From Porites lobata (Eukaryota > Cnidaria > Anthozoa > Scleractinia > Poritidae), in NCBI GenBank assembly GCA_942486035.1, contig CALNXK010000017.1, positions 1-64,000 of the forward strand: a stretch of DNA of 64,000 bases, in the 5' to 3' direction. Position numbers and translations under genes: made by a program. Below the pieces are notes generated by a model. That model did no database searches. It had not been told where the DNA came from and saw nothing but the letters and a program-made list of their open reading frames with translations. Below are positions 27,001-39,050 of the stretch, piece after piece. Position 1 is the stretch's first letter; each line of letters begins with the position of its first letter.

Positions 27001-30000
27001 GCCCTTTCGGCCAGCGTGCTGTTGGCTTTTTTAAGTGAGGGCTGTTTTTTGGGCGATCTTTGAAAAATTTCTCTTCGTCCCCCATTTGCACTTTTTCAGA
27101 AAATGCCGGTTTTGGGTGACCTTGCCTAAATTGCCATAACTTGGCCATTGCGGCACTTTTGGAGCCGCTTGTTTGCCTCAAAATCTTCTTTAGTCTTTGC
27201 AGTTTAAGTGCATACAAATTTGAGGATAATGCCACTTGCGCGAGACTTCTTATGGGTTTTTTAAGCGAGGGCTACTTTTTGGGCAATTTTTGAAAAATTT
27301 CCCTTGGTCCCCTCTTTGCACTTTTTCAGAAAATGCGGGTTTGGGTGACCTGGCGAAAATTGCCATAACTTGGCCATTCGGGGACTTTTATAGCCGCCTT
27401 ATGCGCCAAAATCATCTCCAGTCTTTGCACTTTTAGTGCATACTGATTAGAGGATAATGCCATTTGCGCCAGTTTGCTTTTTGGGCTTTTTAGGGAGGGC
27501 ATCTTTTTGGGCGATTTTTGAAAAAATTTTTCTTTGTCCCCCGTTTGCACTTTTTCAGAAAATGTGGCTTTTTGGTGACCTTGCAAAAATTGCCATAACT
27601 TCGCCATTCGGGCACTTTTGGAGCCGCCTTATGCGCCAAAATCTTGTCTAGGCTTTGCACTCTTAGTGCATACTTATTAGAGGATAATGCCATTTGCGCC
27701 ACAGTGCTTTTGGGCCTTTCAAACAAGGGATACTTTTTGGGGGATGTTTGAAAATTTTCCCTTGGTCCCCCCTTTGCACTTTTTCAGAAAATGCGGGTTT
27801 TGGGAGACCTTGCAAAAATTATTGTAACTTGGCCATTCGGGCACGTTTGGAGCCGCTGTTTAGGCCAAAATCTTTTCCAGTCTTTGCACTTTAAGTGCAT
27901 TTTAATGAAAGGATAATGCCGTTATCGCGAGAGTGCTTATGGCCCTTTTAAGCGAAGGCTACCTTTAGGGCGATTTTTGGAAAAGTTCCTTTGGTCCCCC
28001 CTTTGCACTTTTTCAGAAAATGCGGGTTTTTGGTGACCTTGCAAAAAATTGCCATCACTTGGCCATTCGGGCACTTTTGGAGCCGTTGTCTGCGCCAAAA
28101 TCATTTCCAGTCTTTGCACGTTAAGTGCGTACTAATTAGAGGATAATGCCACTTGCGCGAGACTACTTCTGGGTTTTTTAAGCGAGGGCTACTTTTTTTT
28201 CTAAAAATTTTCCCTGGTCCCCCCTTTGCACTTTTTTAGAAAATGCGGGTTTGGGTGACCTGGCGAAAATTGCCATAACTTGGCCATTCGGGCACTTTTG
28301 GAGCCGCCTTATAAGCAAAAATCTTGTCCAGTCTTTGCACGTTAAGAGCATAGAAATTACTGGATAATGCGATTTCCGCCAGAGTGCTTTTGGGCCTTTC
28401 AAACGAGGGCTTTTTTTGGGCGATTTTTGCGAAATTTCTCTTGTTCCCCTTTTTGCACTTTTTCAGAAAATGCGGGTTTTGGGTGACCTGGCGAAAATTG
28501 CCATAACTTGGCAATTCGGGCACTCTTTGAGCCGCTGTTTGCAACAAAATCGTGCCCAGTCTTTGCACTTTAAGAGTATACTAATTACAGGATAATGCCA
28601 TTTGCACCAGAGCGCTTTTAGCCGTTTCAAACGAGGCCTACTTTTTGGGCGATTTTTGAAAAATTTTCATTGGTCCCCCCTTTGCACTTTTTCAGAAAAT
28701 GCGAGTTTAGGGTGACCTTGCAAAAATTGCCATAACTTGGCAATTCGGGTACTTTTGGAGCCGCTGTTTGCGCCTAAATTTTGTCAAGTCTTTGCACTTT
28801 AAGAGCATACTAATTAGAAGATAATGCCATTTGTGCTAGAGTGCCTTGGGGCCTTTTAAACGAGGGCTACTTTTTAGGCGATTTTTGAAAAATTTCTCTT
28901 GGTCCCCGCTTTGCACTTTTTTAGAAAATGCGGGTTTTGGGTGACCTTGCCAAAATTGCCATAACTTGGTTGTTCGGGCACGTTTCGAGCCGCTGTTTTC
29001 GCCAAAATCTTTTCCAGTCTTTGCAGTTTAAGTGCATACTAAATAAAGGATAATGCCATTTGCGCCGGAGTGTTTTTGGGCCTTTCAAACGAAGGCTCTT
29101 TTTTGGGCGATTTTTGAAAATTTTAGCTTGGTCCCCCCTTTGCACTTTTTTTAGAAAATGCGGGTTTTGGGTGACCTTGCCAAAATTGCCATAACGTAGC
29201 CATTCGGGTAGTTTTGGAGCCGTTGTTAGTGCCAATATCATCCGCAGTCTTTGCACTTTAAGTGCATACTAATTGGAGGATAATGCCATTTGCGCCAGAG
29301 CGCTTTTAGCCGTTTCAAACGAGGGCTTCTTTTGGGGCGATTTTTGAAAAATTTCCCTTGGTCCCCCCTTTGCACTTTTTCAGAAAATGCGGGTTTAGGG
29401 TGACCTTGCAGAAATTGCCATAACTTGGCAATTCGGGTACTTTTGGAGCCGCTGTTTGCGCCTAAATTTTTGCAGTCTTTGCACTTTAAGTGCATACTAA
29501 TTAGAGGATAATGCCATTTACGCCAGAGTGCCTTTAAGCCTCTTTAGCGAGGGCATCTGTTTGGGCGATTTTTGAAAAAGTTCCCTTGGTCCCCCCTTTG
29601 CACTTTTTCAGAAAATGCGAGTTTTGAATGATCACGCGAAAATTGCCATAACTTCGCTATTTAAGCACTTTTGGAGCCGCTGTTAACGCCCAAAAGTTCT
29701 CCAGTGTTTGCACTTTAAGTGCATACTAATTAAAGCATAATGCCATCTGCGCCAGAGTGCTTTTAAGCCTCTTTAGCGAGGGCTTCTTTTTGGCCGATTT
29801 TTTAAAAATTTCCCTTGGTCCCCCGTTTCCGCTTTTACGGAAAATGCGCGTTTTGGGTGACCTTGCGAAAATTGCCATTCGGGCACTCTTTGAAGCCGCT
29901 TTTTGCGCCAATATCTTTTCCAGTCTTTGCATTTTAAGTGCATACTAATTAGAGGATAATGCCATTTACTATTTAGAGGATAATGTTATTTCCGCCAGAG

Positions 30001-32079
30001 TGCTTTTGAGAATTTTAAGCGAAGGCTACTTCTTAGGCGATTTTTGAAAAATTTCCCTTTGTCCCCCGTTTGCACTTTTCCAGAAAATGCGGGTTTTGGG
30101 TGACCTTGCGATAATTGCCATAACTTGCCCATTCGGACACGTTTGGAGCCGCTGTTTGCGCCAAAATATTCTCCAGTCTTTGTACCTTAAGTGCATTTTA
30201 ATTAGAGTGTAATTCAAATTAAATGCGCCAGAGTGCTTTTGGGCCTTTCAAGCAAGGGCTTTTTTTTGGCGATGTTTGAAAAATTTCCCTTGGTCCCCCG
30301 TTTCCTCTTTTTCAGAAAAATGCGGGTTTAGGGTGAACTTGCGAAATTTGCCATAACTCTGCCGTGCGGGCTCTTTTGGAGCTGCGTTCTGCGCCAAAAT
30401 CTTCTCCAGTCTTGGCGCTATAAGGGCATACTTATAAGACGATAATGCCATTTGCCTCAGAGTTTTTTTGGCTTCTTAAGCGAGGGCTACTTTTTGGGCG
30501 ATTTCCCTTGGTCCCCCGTTTGCACTTTTCCAGAAAATGCGGGTTTTGGGTGACCTTGCGATAATTGCCATAACTTGCCCATTCGGACACTTTTGGAGCC
30601 GCTGTTTGCACCAAAATCTTTTCCAGTCTTTGCACTTTAAGCGCATACAATTTAGACGATAAATCTATTTGCGCCAGAGTGCTTTTGGGCCTTTCAAACG
30701 AGGGCTACTTTTTGGGCGATTTTCGAAAAATTTCCCTTGGTCCCCCCTTTGCACTTTTTCAGAAAATGCGGTTTTGGGTCACCTTGCAAAAATTGCCATA
30801 ACTTCGCCGTTCGGGCACTTTTGGAGCCGTTTTCTGCCCCAAAATCGTCTCCAGTCTTTGCACCTTAAGAGCATATTAGTTAGAGGATAATGCCATTTGC
30901 GCCAGAGTGCTCTTGGCCCTTTGAAGCGAGGGGTCCTTTTTGGGCGATTTTTGAAAAATTTCCCTTGGTCCCCCCTTTGCACTTTTTCAGAAAATGCGGG
31001 TTTTGGGTGACCTTGCAAAAATTGCCATAACTTCGCCGTTCGGGCACTTTTGGAGCCGTTTTCTGCAACAAAATCTTCTTCAGTCTTTGCACCTTAAGAG
31101 CATACTAGTTTGGCTCTTTGGAGCCGCTTTTTGCGCCAAAATCATTTCCAGTCTTTGCACTTTAAGTGCATACAATTTAGACGATAATTCTATTTGCGCC
31201 AGAGTGCTTTTGGGCCTTTCAAACAAGGGCTACTTTTTGGGCGATTTTTGAAAAATTTCCCTTGGTCCCCCCTTTGTACTTTTTCAGAAAATGCGGGTTT
31301 TGGGTGACCTTGCAAAAATTGCCATAACTTCGCCGTTCTGGCACTTTTGGAGCCGTTTTCTGCGCCAAAATCTTGTCCAGTCTTTGCACCTTAAGAGCAT
31401 ATTAGTTAGAGGATAATGCCGTTTGCGCCAGAGTGCTCTTGGCCCTTTGAAGCGAGGGCTACTTTTTGGGCGATTTTTGAGAAATTTTCCTTGCTCCCCC
31501 CTTTGCACTTTTTCAGAAAATGCGGGTTTTGGGTGACCTTGCAAAAATTGGCATAACTTCGCCGTTCGGGCACTTTTGGAGACGTTTTCTGCGCCAAAAT
31601 CTTCTCCAGTCTTTGCACCTTAAGAGCATACTAGTTCGTGGATAATGCCACTTACGGCAGAGTGCTTTTGGGCCTTTTAAACGAAGGCTACTTTTTGGGC
31701 GATTTTTCAAAAATTTCCCTTCGTCCGCCCTTTGCACTTTTTCAGAAAATGCGGGTTTTGGGTGACCTTGCGAGAATTGCCATAACTTGGCCATTCGGGC
31801 ACTTTTAAAGCCGCTGTTGGCGCCAAAATCGTCTGCAGTCTTTGCCCTTTAAGTGCATAATAATTACAGGATAATACTATTTGCGCAAGAGTTCTTTTCT
31901 GCCTTTCAAACAAGATTTACTTTTTGGACGATTTTTGAAAAATTTTCCTTGGTCCCCCCTTTGCTCTTTTACAGAAAATGCGGGTTTTGGGTGACCTTGC
32001 AAAAATTGCCATAACTTGGCCATTCTGGCACTTTTAGAGCCGCCTTGTGCGCTAAAATCTTCTCCAGTCTTTGCAGTAT

Positions 32080-33340
32080 GAATTAAGGGTGCCCCACTTT
32101 AAGTTCAGGCTGTCCTTGTTAGCTCTACGTACAGAACTCACTGAGTTACACTACACTTATGGGTACGCCACCTTAAGCGCAGACCCTGTTGGTTACCTCT
32201 ATTTTAAGAATTACTGGTTTACACCACACATATGGTTGTCCAACCTTAAGGGCAGCCTATGTTGGGTAGCTCTACCTACAGAATTACTAGGGTAAACTAC
32301 ACTTATGGGTATCTAACCTTATGTTTAGCCTATTGTTGTTAGCTCCGTTTACAGAATAACTGGGTTACACTACACTTATCGATGCTTCACCTTAAGTGCA
32401 GCCTATGTTGGTTACCTCTACCTAGAGAATCACTGGGTTACACTATAGTTATGGTTGGGCCACATTAAGTGCAGTTTTGGTTCGTTACCTCAAGTTTCAC
32501 AATCACTTGCTTACACCACACTTATGGGTGTCTAACGTTAAGTTTAGCTTTTTGTTGTTAGCTCCACCTACAGAATAACTGGGTTACACTATAGTTATGG
32601 GTGCGCCACCTTAAGTGCAGCCTATGTTGGTTACCTCCATTTTCAGAATCACTTGCTGACACCAAACTTCTGGGTGTCTAATGTTAAGTTTAGCCTATTG
32701 TTGTTAGGTTAACCTACAGAATAACTGGGTTGCACTACACTTATTGATGCGCCACCTTAACTTCAGCCTATGTTGGTTACCTCTTCCTTCAGAATCACCG
32801 GGCTTTACTTCACTTATGGGTGTCCAGCCTTAAATGCAGCCTATGATGGTAAGCACTACATTCAGAATCACTGAAGTAAATTACAGGTATGGGTGTCCAA
32901 CCTTACTTGAAGCCTCTGTTTATTAGCTGTACCTTCAGAATCACTGGGTTACACTACACTTATTGGTGTCCAGCACCAAGTGCAGCGTATGATTGTTAAG
33001 TCTACTTACAGAATCACTGGATTACAGTAGACTTATGGATGCCCCACCTAAAGTTCTCCGTATGTTTGTAGAGTCTACGTACAGAATCAATAAGTTGCAC
33101 TACACTTATGGGTTCGCCGCCCTAGATGCAGCCTATGTTGGTTACCTCTAGTTTAAGAATCACTTGCTTACACAACACATATAGGTGTCCACCCTTAAGT
33201 AAAGCATCTGTTTGTATATTCTAGCTACAGAATCACTGAGGACACTATACTTATGGGTGTCTAGCGTTAAGTTTATCCTATTGTTTTATGCTTCCCCTAC
33301 AGAATAACTGGGTTACACTACACTTATTGATGCGCCACCT
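32080..33340 (+). repeat. 73-bp satellite array (about 17 units)
   Basis: The unit reads ttaagtgcagcctatgttgg, then a stretch like ttacctctacctacagaatc, then actgggttacactacactta, then tgggtgtccaacc, giving 73 bp. Units differ more from each other than do the 48-bp units. The left edge follows the broken 230-bp unit end ttgcagtat at 32079, and the right edge is at gcgccacct before the 48-bp array begins. The word ttaagtgca is shared with the end of the 230-bp unit. No coding signal was seen. Confidence 0.93.
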
Positions 33341-36199
33341 CAAGATTTTGACCGATTTCAAGATTTTAGCTTCCCACAATCCTGAATTCAAGATTTTGGC
33401 CGATTTACGGATTTTAGCTTTCCAAAATCCTGAATTCAAGATCTTGGCCGATTTCAAGATTTTAGCTTTCCACAATCCTGATTTCAAGATTCTGGCCGAT
33501 TTTAAGATTTTAGCTTTCCAAAATCCTGAATTCAAGATTTTGGCCGATTTCAAGATTTTAGCTTTCCAAAATCCTGAATTCAAGATCTTGGCCGATTTCA
33601 AGATTTTAGCTTTCCAAAATCCTGAATTCAAGATTTTGACCGATTTCAAGATTTTAGCTTTCCACAATCCTGAATTCAAGATTTTGGCCGATTTCAAGAT
33701 TTTAGCTTTCCAAAATCCTGATTTCAAGAATCTGGCCGATTTCAAGATTTTAGCTTTCCAAAATCCTGAATTCAAGATCTTGGCCGATTTCAAGATTTTA
33801 GCTTTCAAAAATCCTGAATTCAAGATCTTGGCCGATTTCAAGATTTTAGCTTTCCAGAATCTTGAATTCAAGATTTTAGCTTTCCAAAATCCTGAATTCA
33901 AGATTTTGGCCGATTTCAAGATTTTAGCTTTCCAAAATCCTGATTTCAAGATCTTGGCCGATTTCAAGATCTTAGCTTTCCAAAATCGTGAATTCAAGAT
34001 TTTGGCCGATTTCAAGATGTTAGCTTTCCAAAATCCTGATTTCAAGATTTTAGCTTTCCAAAATCCTGAATTCAAGATCTTGGCCGATTTCAAGATTTTA
34101 GCTTTCCAAAATCCTGAATTCAAGATTTTGGCCGATTTCAAGATTTTAGCTTTCCAAAATCCTGAATTCAAGATTTTGGCCGATTTCAAGATTTTAGCTT
34201 TCCACAATCCTGATTTCAAGATTCTGGCCGATTTCAAGATTTTAGCTTTCCACAATCCTGAATTCAAGATTTTGGCCGGTTTCAAGATTTTAGCTTTCCA
34301 AAATCCTGAATTCAAGATTTCTGCCGATTTCAAGAGTTTAGCTTTCCAAAATCCTGAATTCAAGATTTTGGCCAACGTGAAATTTTTTTGCTTTCCCTAA
34401 TCCTGATTTCATGATTCTTGCCGATTTCAAGATTTTAGCTTTCCAAAATCCTGAATTCAAGATTTTGGCCGATTTCAAGATTTTAGCTTTCCAAAATCCT
34501 GATTTCAAGATCTTGGCCGATTTCAAGATTTTAGCTTTCCAAAATCCTGATTTCAAGATTTTGACCGATTTCAAGATTTTAGCTTTCCACAATCCTGAAT
34601 TCAAGATTTTGGCCGATTTCAAGATTTTAGCTTTCCAAAATCCTGATTTCAAGATCTTGGCCGATTTCTAGATTTTAGCTTTCCAAAATCCTGAATTCAA
34701 GATCTTGGCCGATTTTAAGATTTTAGCTTTCCAAAATCCTGATTTCAAGATTTTGGCCGATTTCAAGATTTTAGCTTTCCAAAATCCTGAATTCAAGATT
34801 TTGGCCGATTTCAAGATTTTAGCTTTCCAAAATCCTGAATTCAAAATTTTGGCCGATATGAAGATTTTAGCTTTCCAAAATCCTGAATTCAAGATTTTGG
34901 CCGATTTCAAGATTTTAGCCTTCCACAATCCTGAATTCAAGATTTTGGCCGATTTCAAGATTTTAGCTTTCCAAAATCCTGAATTCAAGATTCTGGCCGA
35001 TTTCAAGATTTTAGCTTTCCAAAATCCTGAATTCAAGATTTTGGCCGATTTCAAGATTTTAGCTTTCCAAAATCCTGATTTCAAGATCTTGGCCGATTTC
35101 AAGATTTTAGCTTTCCAAAATCCTGAATTCAAGATTTTGGCTGATTTCAAGATTTTAGCTTCCCACAATCCTGAAATCAAGATTTTGGCTGATTTACGGA
35201 TTTTAGCTTTCCAAAATCCTGAATTCAATATCTTGGCCGATTTCAAGATTTTAGCTTTCCACAATCCTGAATTCAAGATTTTGACCGATTCCAAGATTTT
35301 AGCTTTCCACATTCTGAATTCAAGATTCTGGCCGATTTCAAGATTTTAGCTTTCCAAAATCCTGATTTCAAGATTCTGGCCGATTTCAAGATTTTAGCTT
35401 TCCAAAATCCTGAATTCAAGATTTTGGCCGATTTCAAGATTTTAGCTTTCCAAAATCCTGAATTCAAGATTTTGGCCGATTTGAAGATTTTAGCTTTCCA
35501 AAATCCTGAATTCAAGATTTTGGCCCATTTAAAGCTTTTAGTTTTCCAAAATCCTGAATTCAAGATTTTGGCCGATTTCAAGATTTTAGCTTTCAAAATC
35601 CTGAATTCAAGATCTTGGCCGACTTGAAGATTTTAGCTTTCCACAATCCTGAATTCAAGATTTTGGCGGATTTCAAGATTTTAGCTTTTCAAAATCCTGA
35701 AGTCAAGATTTTGGCCGATGTCAAGTTTTTGCTTTCCACAATCCTGAACTCAAGATTTTCCCCGATTTCAAGATTTTAGCTTTCCAAAATCCTGATTTCA
35801 AGATTCTGGCCGATTTCAAGATTTTAGCTTTCCAAAATCCTGAAATCAAGATTTTGGTTGATTTACGGATTTTAGCTTTCCAAAATCCTGAATTCAATAT
35901 CTTGACCGATTCAAGATTTTAGCTTTCCAAAATCCTGAATTCAAGATTTTGGCCGACTTCAAGATTTTAGCTTTCCACAATCCTGAATTCAAGATTTTGG
36001 AAGATTTCAAGATTTTAGCATTCCAAAATCCTGAAGTCAAGATTTTGGCCGATGTCAAGTTGTTTGCTTTCACAATCCTGAATTTAAGATTTTGGCCGAT
36101 TTCAAGATTATAGCTTTCCAAAATCCTGTATTCAAGATTTTGGCCGATTTCAAGATTTTTGCTTTCCAAAATTCTGTTTTTAAGATTCTGGCCGATTTC

Positions 36200-39050
36200 A
36201 AGATTTAAGCTTTCCAAAATCCTGAATTCAAGATTTTGGCCCATTTCAAGATTTTAGCTTTCCACAATCCTGAATTCAAGATTTTGGCCGATTTCAAGAT
36301 TTTAGCTTTCGAAAATCCTGAATTCAAGATCTTGGCCGATTTCAAGGTTTTTGCTTTCCACAATCCTGAATTCAAGATTTTGGCCGATTTCAAGATTTTA
36401 GCTTTCCACAATCCTGAATTCAAGATTCTGGCCGATTGCAAGATTTTAGCTTTCCAAAATCCTGAATTCAAGATTTTGGCCGATTTCAAGATTTTAGCTT
36501 TCCACAATCCTGAAATCAACATCTCGGCCGTTTGCAAGATTTTAGCTTTCCAAAATCCTGAATTCAAGATTCTGGACGATTGCAAGATTTTAGCTTTCCA
36601 AATCCTGAATTGAAGATTTTGGCCGATTTCAAGATTTTAGCTTTCAAAAATCCTGAATTCAAGATCTCTGCCGATCTCAAGATTTTAGCTTTCCAAAATA
36701 CTGAGGTCAAGATTTTGGCCGATTTCAAGATTTTAGCTTTCCAAAATCCTGAATTCAAGATTTTGGCCGATTTCAAGATTTTAGCTTTCCAAAATCCTGA
36801 ATTCAAGATTTTGGCCGATTTCAAGATTTTAGCTTTCCAAAATCCTGAATTGAAGATTTTGGCCGATTTCAAGATTTTAGCTTTCCAAAATCCTGAATTC
36901 AAGATCTTGGCCGAATTCAAGATTTTGGCCGATTTCAAGTTTTTCGCTTTCCAAAATTCTGTTTTTAAGATTCTGGCCGATTTCAAGATTTAAGCTTTCC
37001 AAAATCCTGAATTCAAGACTTTGGCCCATTTCAAGATTTTAGCTTTCCAAAATCCTGAATTCAAGATTTTGGCCGATTTCAAGATTTTAGCTTTCCAAAA
37101 TCCTGAATTCAAGATTCTGGCCGATTTCAAAATTTTAGTTTTCCAAAATCCTTAATTCAAGATTTTGGCCGATTTCAAGATTTTAGCTTTCCACAATTCT
37201 AAAATCAACATCTCGGCCGTTTTCAAGATTTTAGCTTTCCAAAATCCTGATTTCAAGATTCTGGCCGATTGCAAGATTTTAGCTTTCCAAAATCCTGAAT
37301 TCAAGATTTTGGCCGATTGCAAGATTTTAGCTTTCAAAAATCCTGATTTCAAGATCTCTGCCGATCTCAAGATTTTAGCTTTGCAAAATCCTGAGTTCAA
37401 GATTTTTGCCGATTTCAAGATTTTAGCTTTCCAAAATCCTGAATTCAAGATTCTGGCCGATGTCATTTTTTTTGCTTTCCAAAATTCTGATTTCAAGATT
37501 CTGGCCGATTTCAAGATTTTAGCTTTCTAAAATCCTGAATTCAAGATTTTGGCCGATTTCAAGATTTTAGCTTTCCATAATCCTGAATTCAAGATTTTGG
37601 CCGATTTCAAGATTTTAGCTTTCCACAATCCTGAATTCAAGATTTTGGCCGATTTCAAGATTTTAGCTTTTCAAAATCCTGAATTCCAGATTTTGGCCGA
37701 TTTCAAGATTTTAGCTTTCCAAAATCCTGAATTCAAGATTTTGGTCGATTTCAAGATCTTAGCTTTCCACAATCCTGAATTCAAGATTTTGGCCGATCTC
37801 AAGATTTTAGCTTTCCACAATCCTGAATTCAAGATTTTGGCCGATTTCAAGATTTTAGCTTTCCACAATCCTGAATTTAAAATTTTGGCCGATTTCAAGA
37901 TTTTAGCTTTCCAAAATCCTGAATTCAAGATCTTGGCCGATTTCAAGATTTTAGCTTTCCACAATCCTGAATTCAAGATTTTGGTCGATTTCAAGATCTT
38001 AGCTTTCCACAATCCTGAATTCAAGATTTTGGCCGATTTCAAGATTTTAGCTTTCCAAAATCCTGAATTCAAGATTTTGGCCGATTTCAAGATTTTAGCT
38101 TTCCAAAATCCTGAATTCAAGATTTTGGCCGATTTCAAGATTTTAGCTTTCCAAAATCCTGAATTGAAGATTTTGGCCGATTTCAAGATTTTAGCTTTCC
38201 AAAATCCTGAATTCAAGATCTTGGCCGATCTCAAGATTTTAGCTTTCCAAAATCGTGAGTTCAAGATTTTGGCCGATTTCAAGATTTTAGATTCAAAAAT
38301 CCTGAATTGAAGATTTTGGCCGATTTCAAGATTTTAGCTTTCCAAAATCCTGAATTCAAGATCTTGGCCGATTTCAAGATTTTAGCTTTCCACAATCCTG
38401 AATTCAAGATTTTGGCCGATTTGAAGATTTTAGCTTTCCAAAATCCTGAATTCAAGATTTTGGCCGATTTCAAGATTTTACCTTTCCAAAATCCTAAATT
38501 CAAGATCTTGGCCGAAATCGAGATTTTGGCGGATTTGAAGATTTTAGCTTTCCAAAATCCTGAAATCAAGATTCTGGTCGATTTGAAGATTTTAGCTTTC
38601 CAAAATCCTGAATTCAAGATTTTGGCCGATTTCAAGATTTTAGCTTTTCAAAATCCTGAATTCTAGATTTTGGCCGATTTACGAATTTTAGCTTTCCAAA
38701 ACCCTGAATTCAAGATCTTGGCCGATTTCAAGATTTTAGCTTTCCACAATCCTGAATTCAAACTTTTGGCCGATTTACGGATTTTAGCTTTCCAAAATCC
38801 TGAATTCAAGGTCTTGGCCGATTTCAAGATTTTAGGTTTCTACAATCCTGAATTCAAGATTTTGGCCGATTTCAAGATTTTAGCTTTCCACAATCCTGAA
38901 TTCAAAATTCTGGCCGATTTTAAGATTTTAGCTTTCCAAAATCCTGAATTCAAGATTTTGGCCGATTTACGGATTTTAGCTTTCCAAAATCCTGAATTCA
39001 AGATCTTGGCCGATTTCAAGATTTTAGCTTTCCACAATCCTGAATTCAAG
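36200..39050 (-). repeat. Higher-order block in the right arm, copy 1
   Basis: A string of rare 48-bp unit variants is found three times in the right arm. Markers are gactttggccc at 37017, 42438 and 45731, gaaatcgagattttgg at 38514, 43835 and 46988, and the attctagattttggcc unit followed by gatttacgaattttagc starting near 38661, 43981 and 47134. Offsets are about 5,421 to 5,321 bp between copies 1 and 2 and about 3,293 to 3,153 bp between copies 2 and 3. Copy edges are approximate. Confidence 0.75.

Larger units (their letters stand above)
12931..32079 (+). repeat. About 230-bp satellite array, core (roughly 83 units)
   Basis: Each unit runs from ataatgccatttgcgccaga through gggcgatttttgaaaaattt, a run of C before tttgcactttttcagaaaat, gcgggttttgggtgacc, ttgccataacttggccattc and gccaaaatcttctccagtc to gcactttaagtgcatac. 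Starts of successive units at 13807, 14037, 14261, 14491 and 14719, and at 20004 and 20234, give a period of 224 to 232 bp. Some units are shortened, for example 13159-13339 and the gagctggataatgcc join at 15571. As the period is not a multiple of three, frames rotate, and the many 60 to 130 codon open frames on both strands are unlikely to be genes. I see no relation to 5S rRNA, tRNA or histone repeats. Confidence 0.95.

Noticed and set aside
12931..32079. 5S rRNA, histone or snRNA gene cluster
   Set aside because: The 230-bp unit has no 5S internal promoter boxes, no tRNA-like fold and no stable open frame; frames rotate because the period is not a multiple of three.
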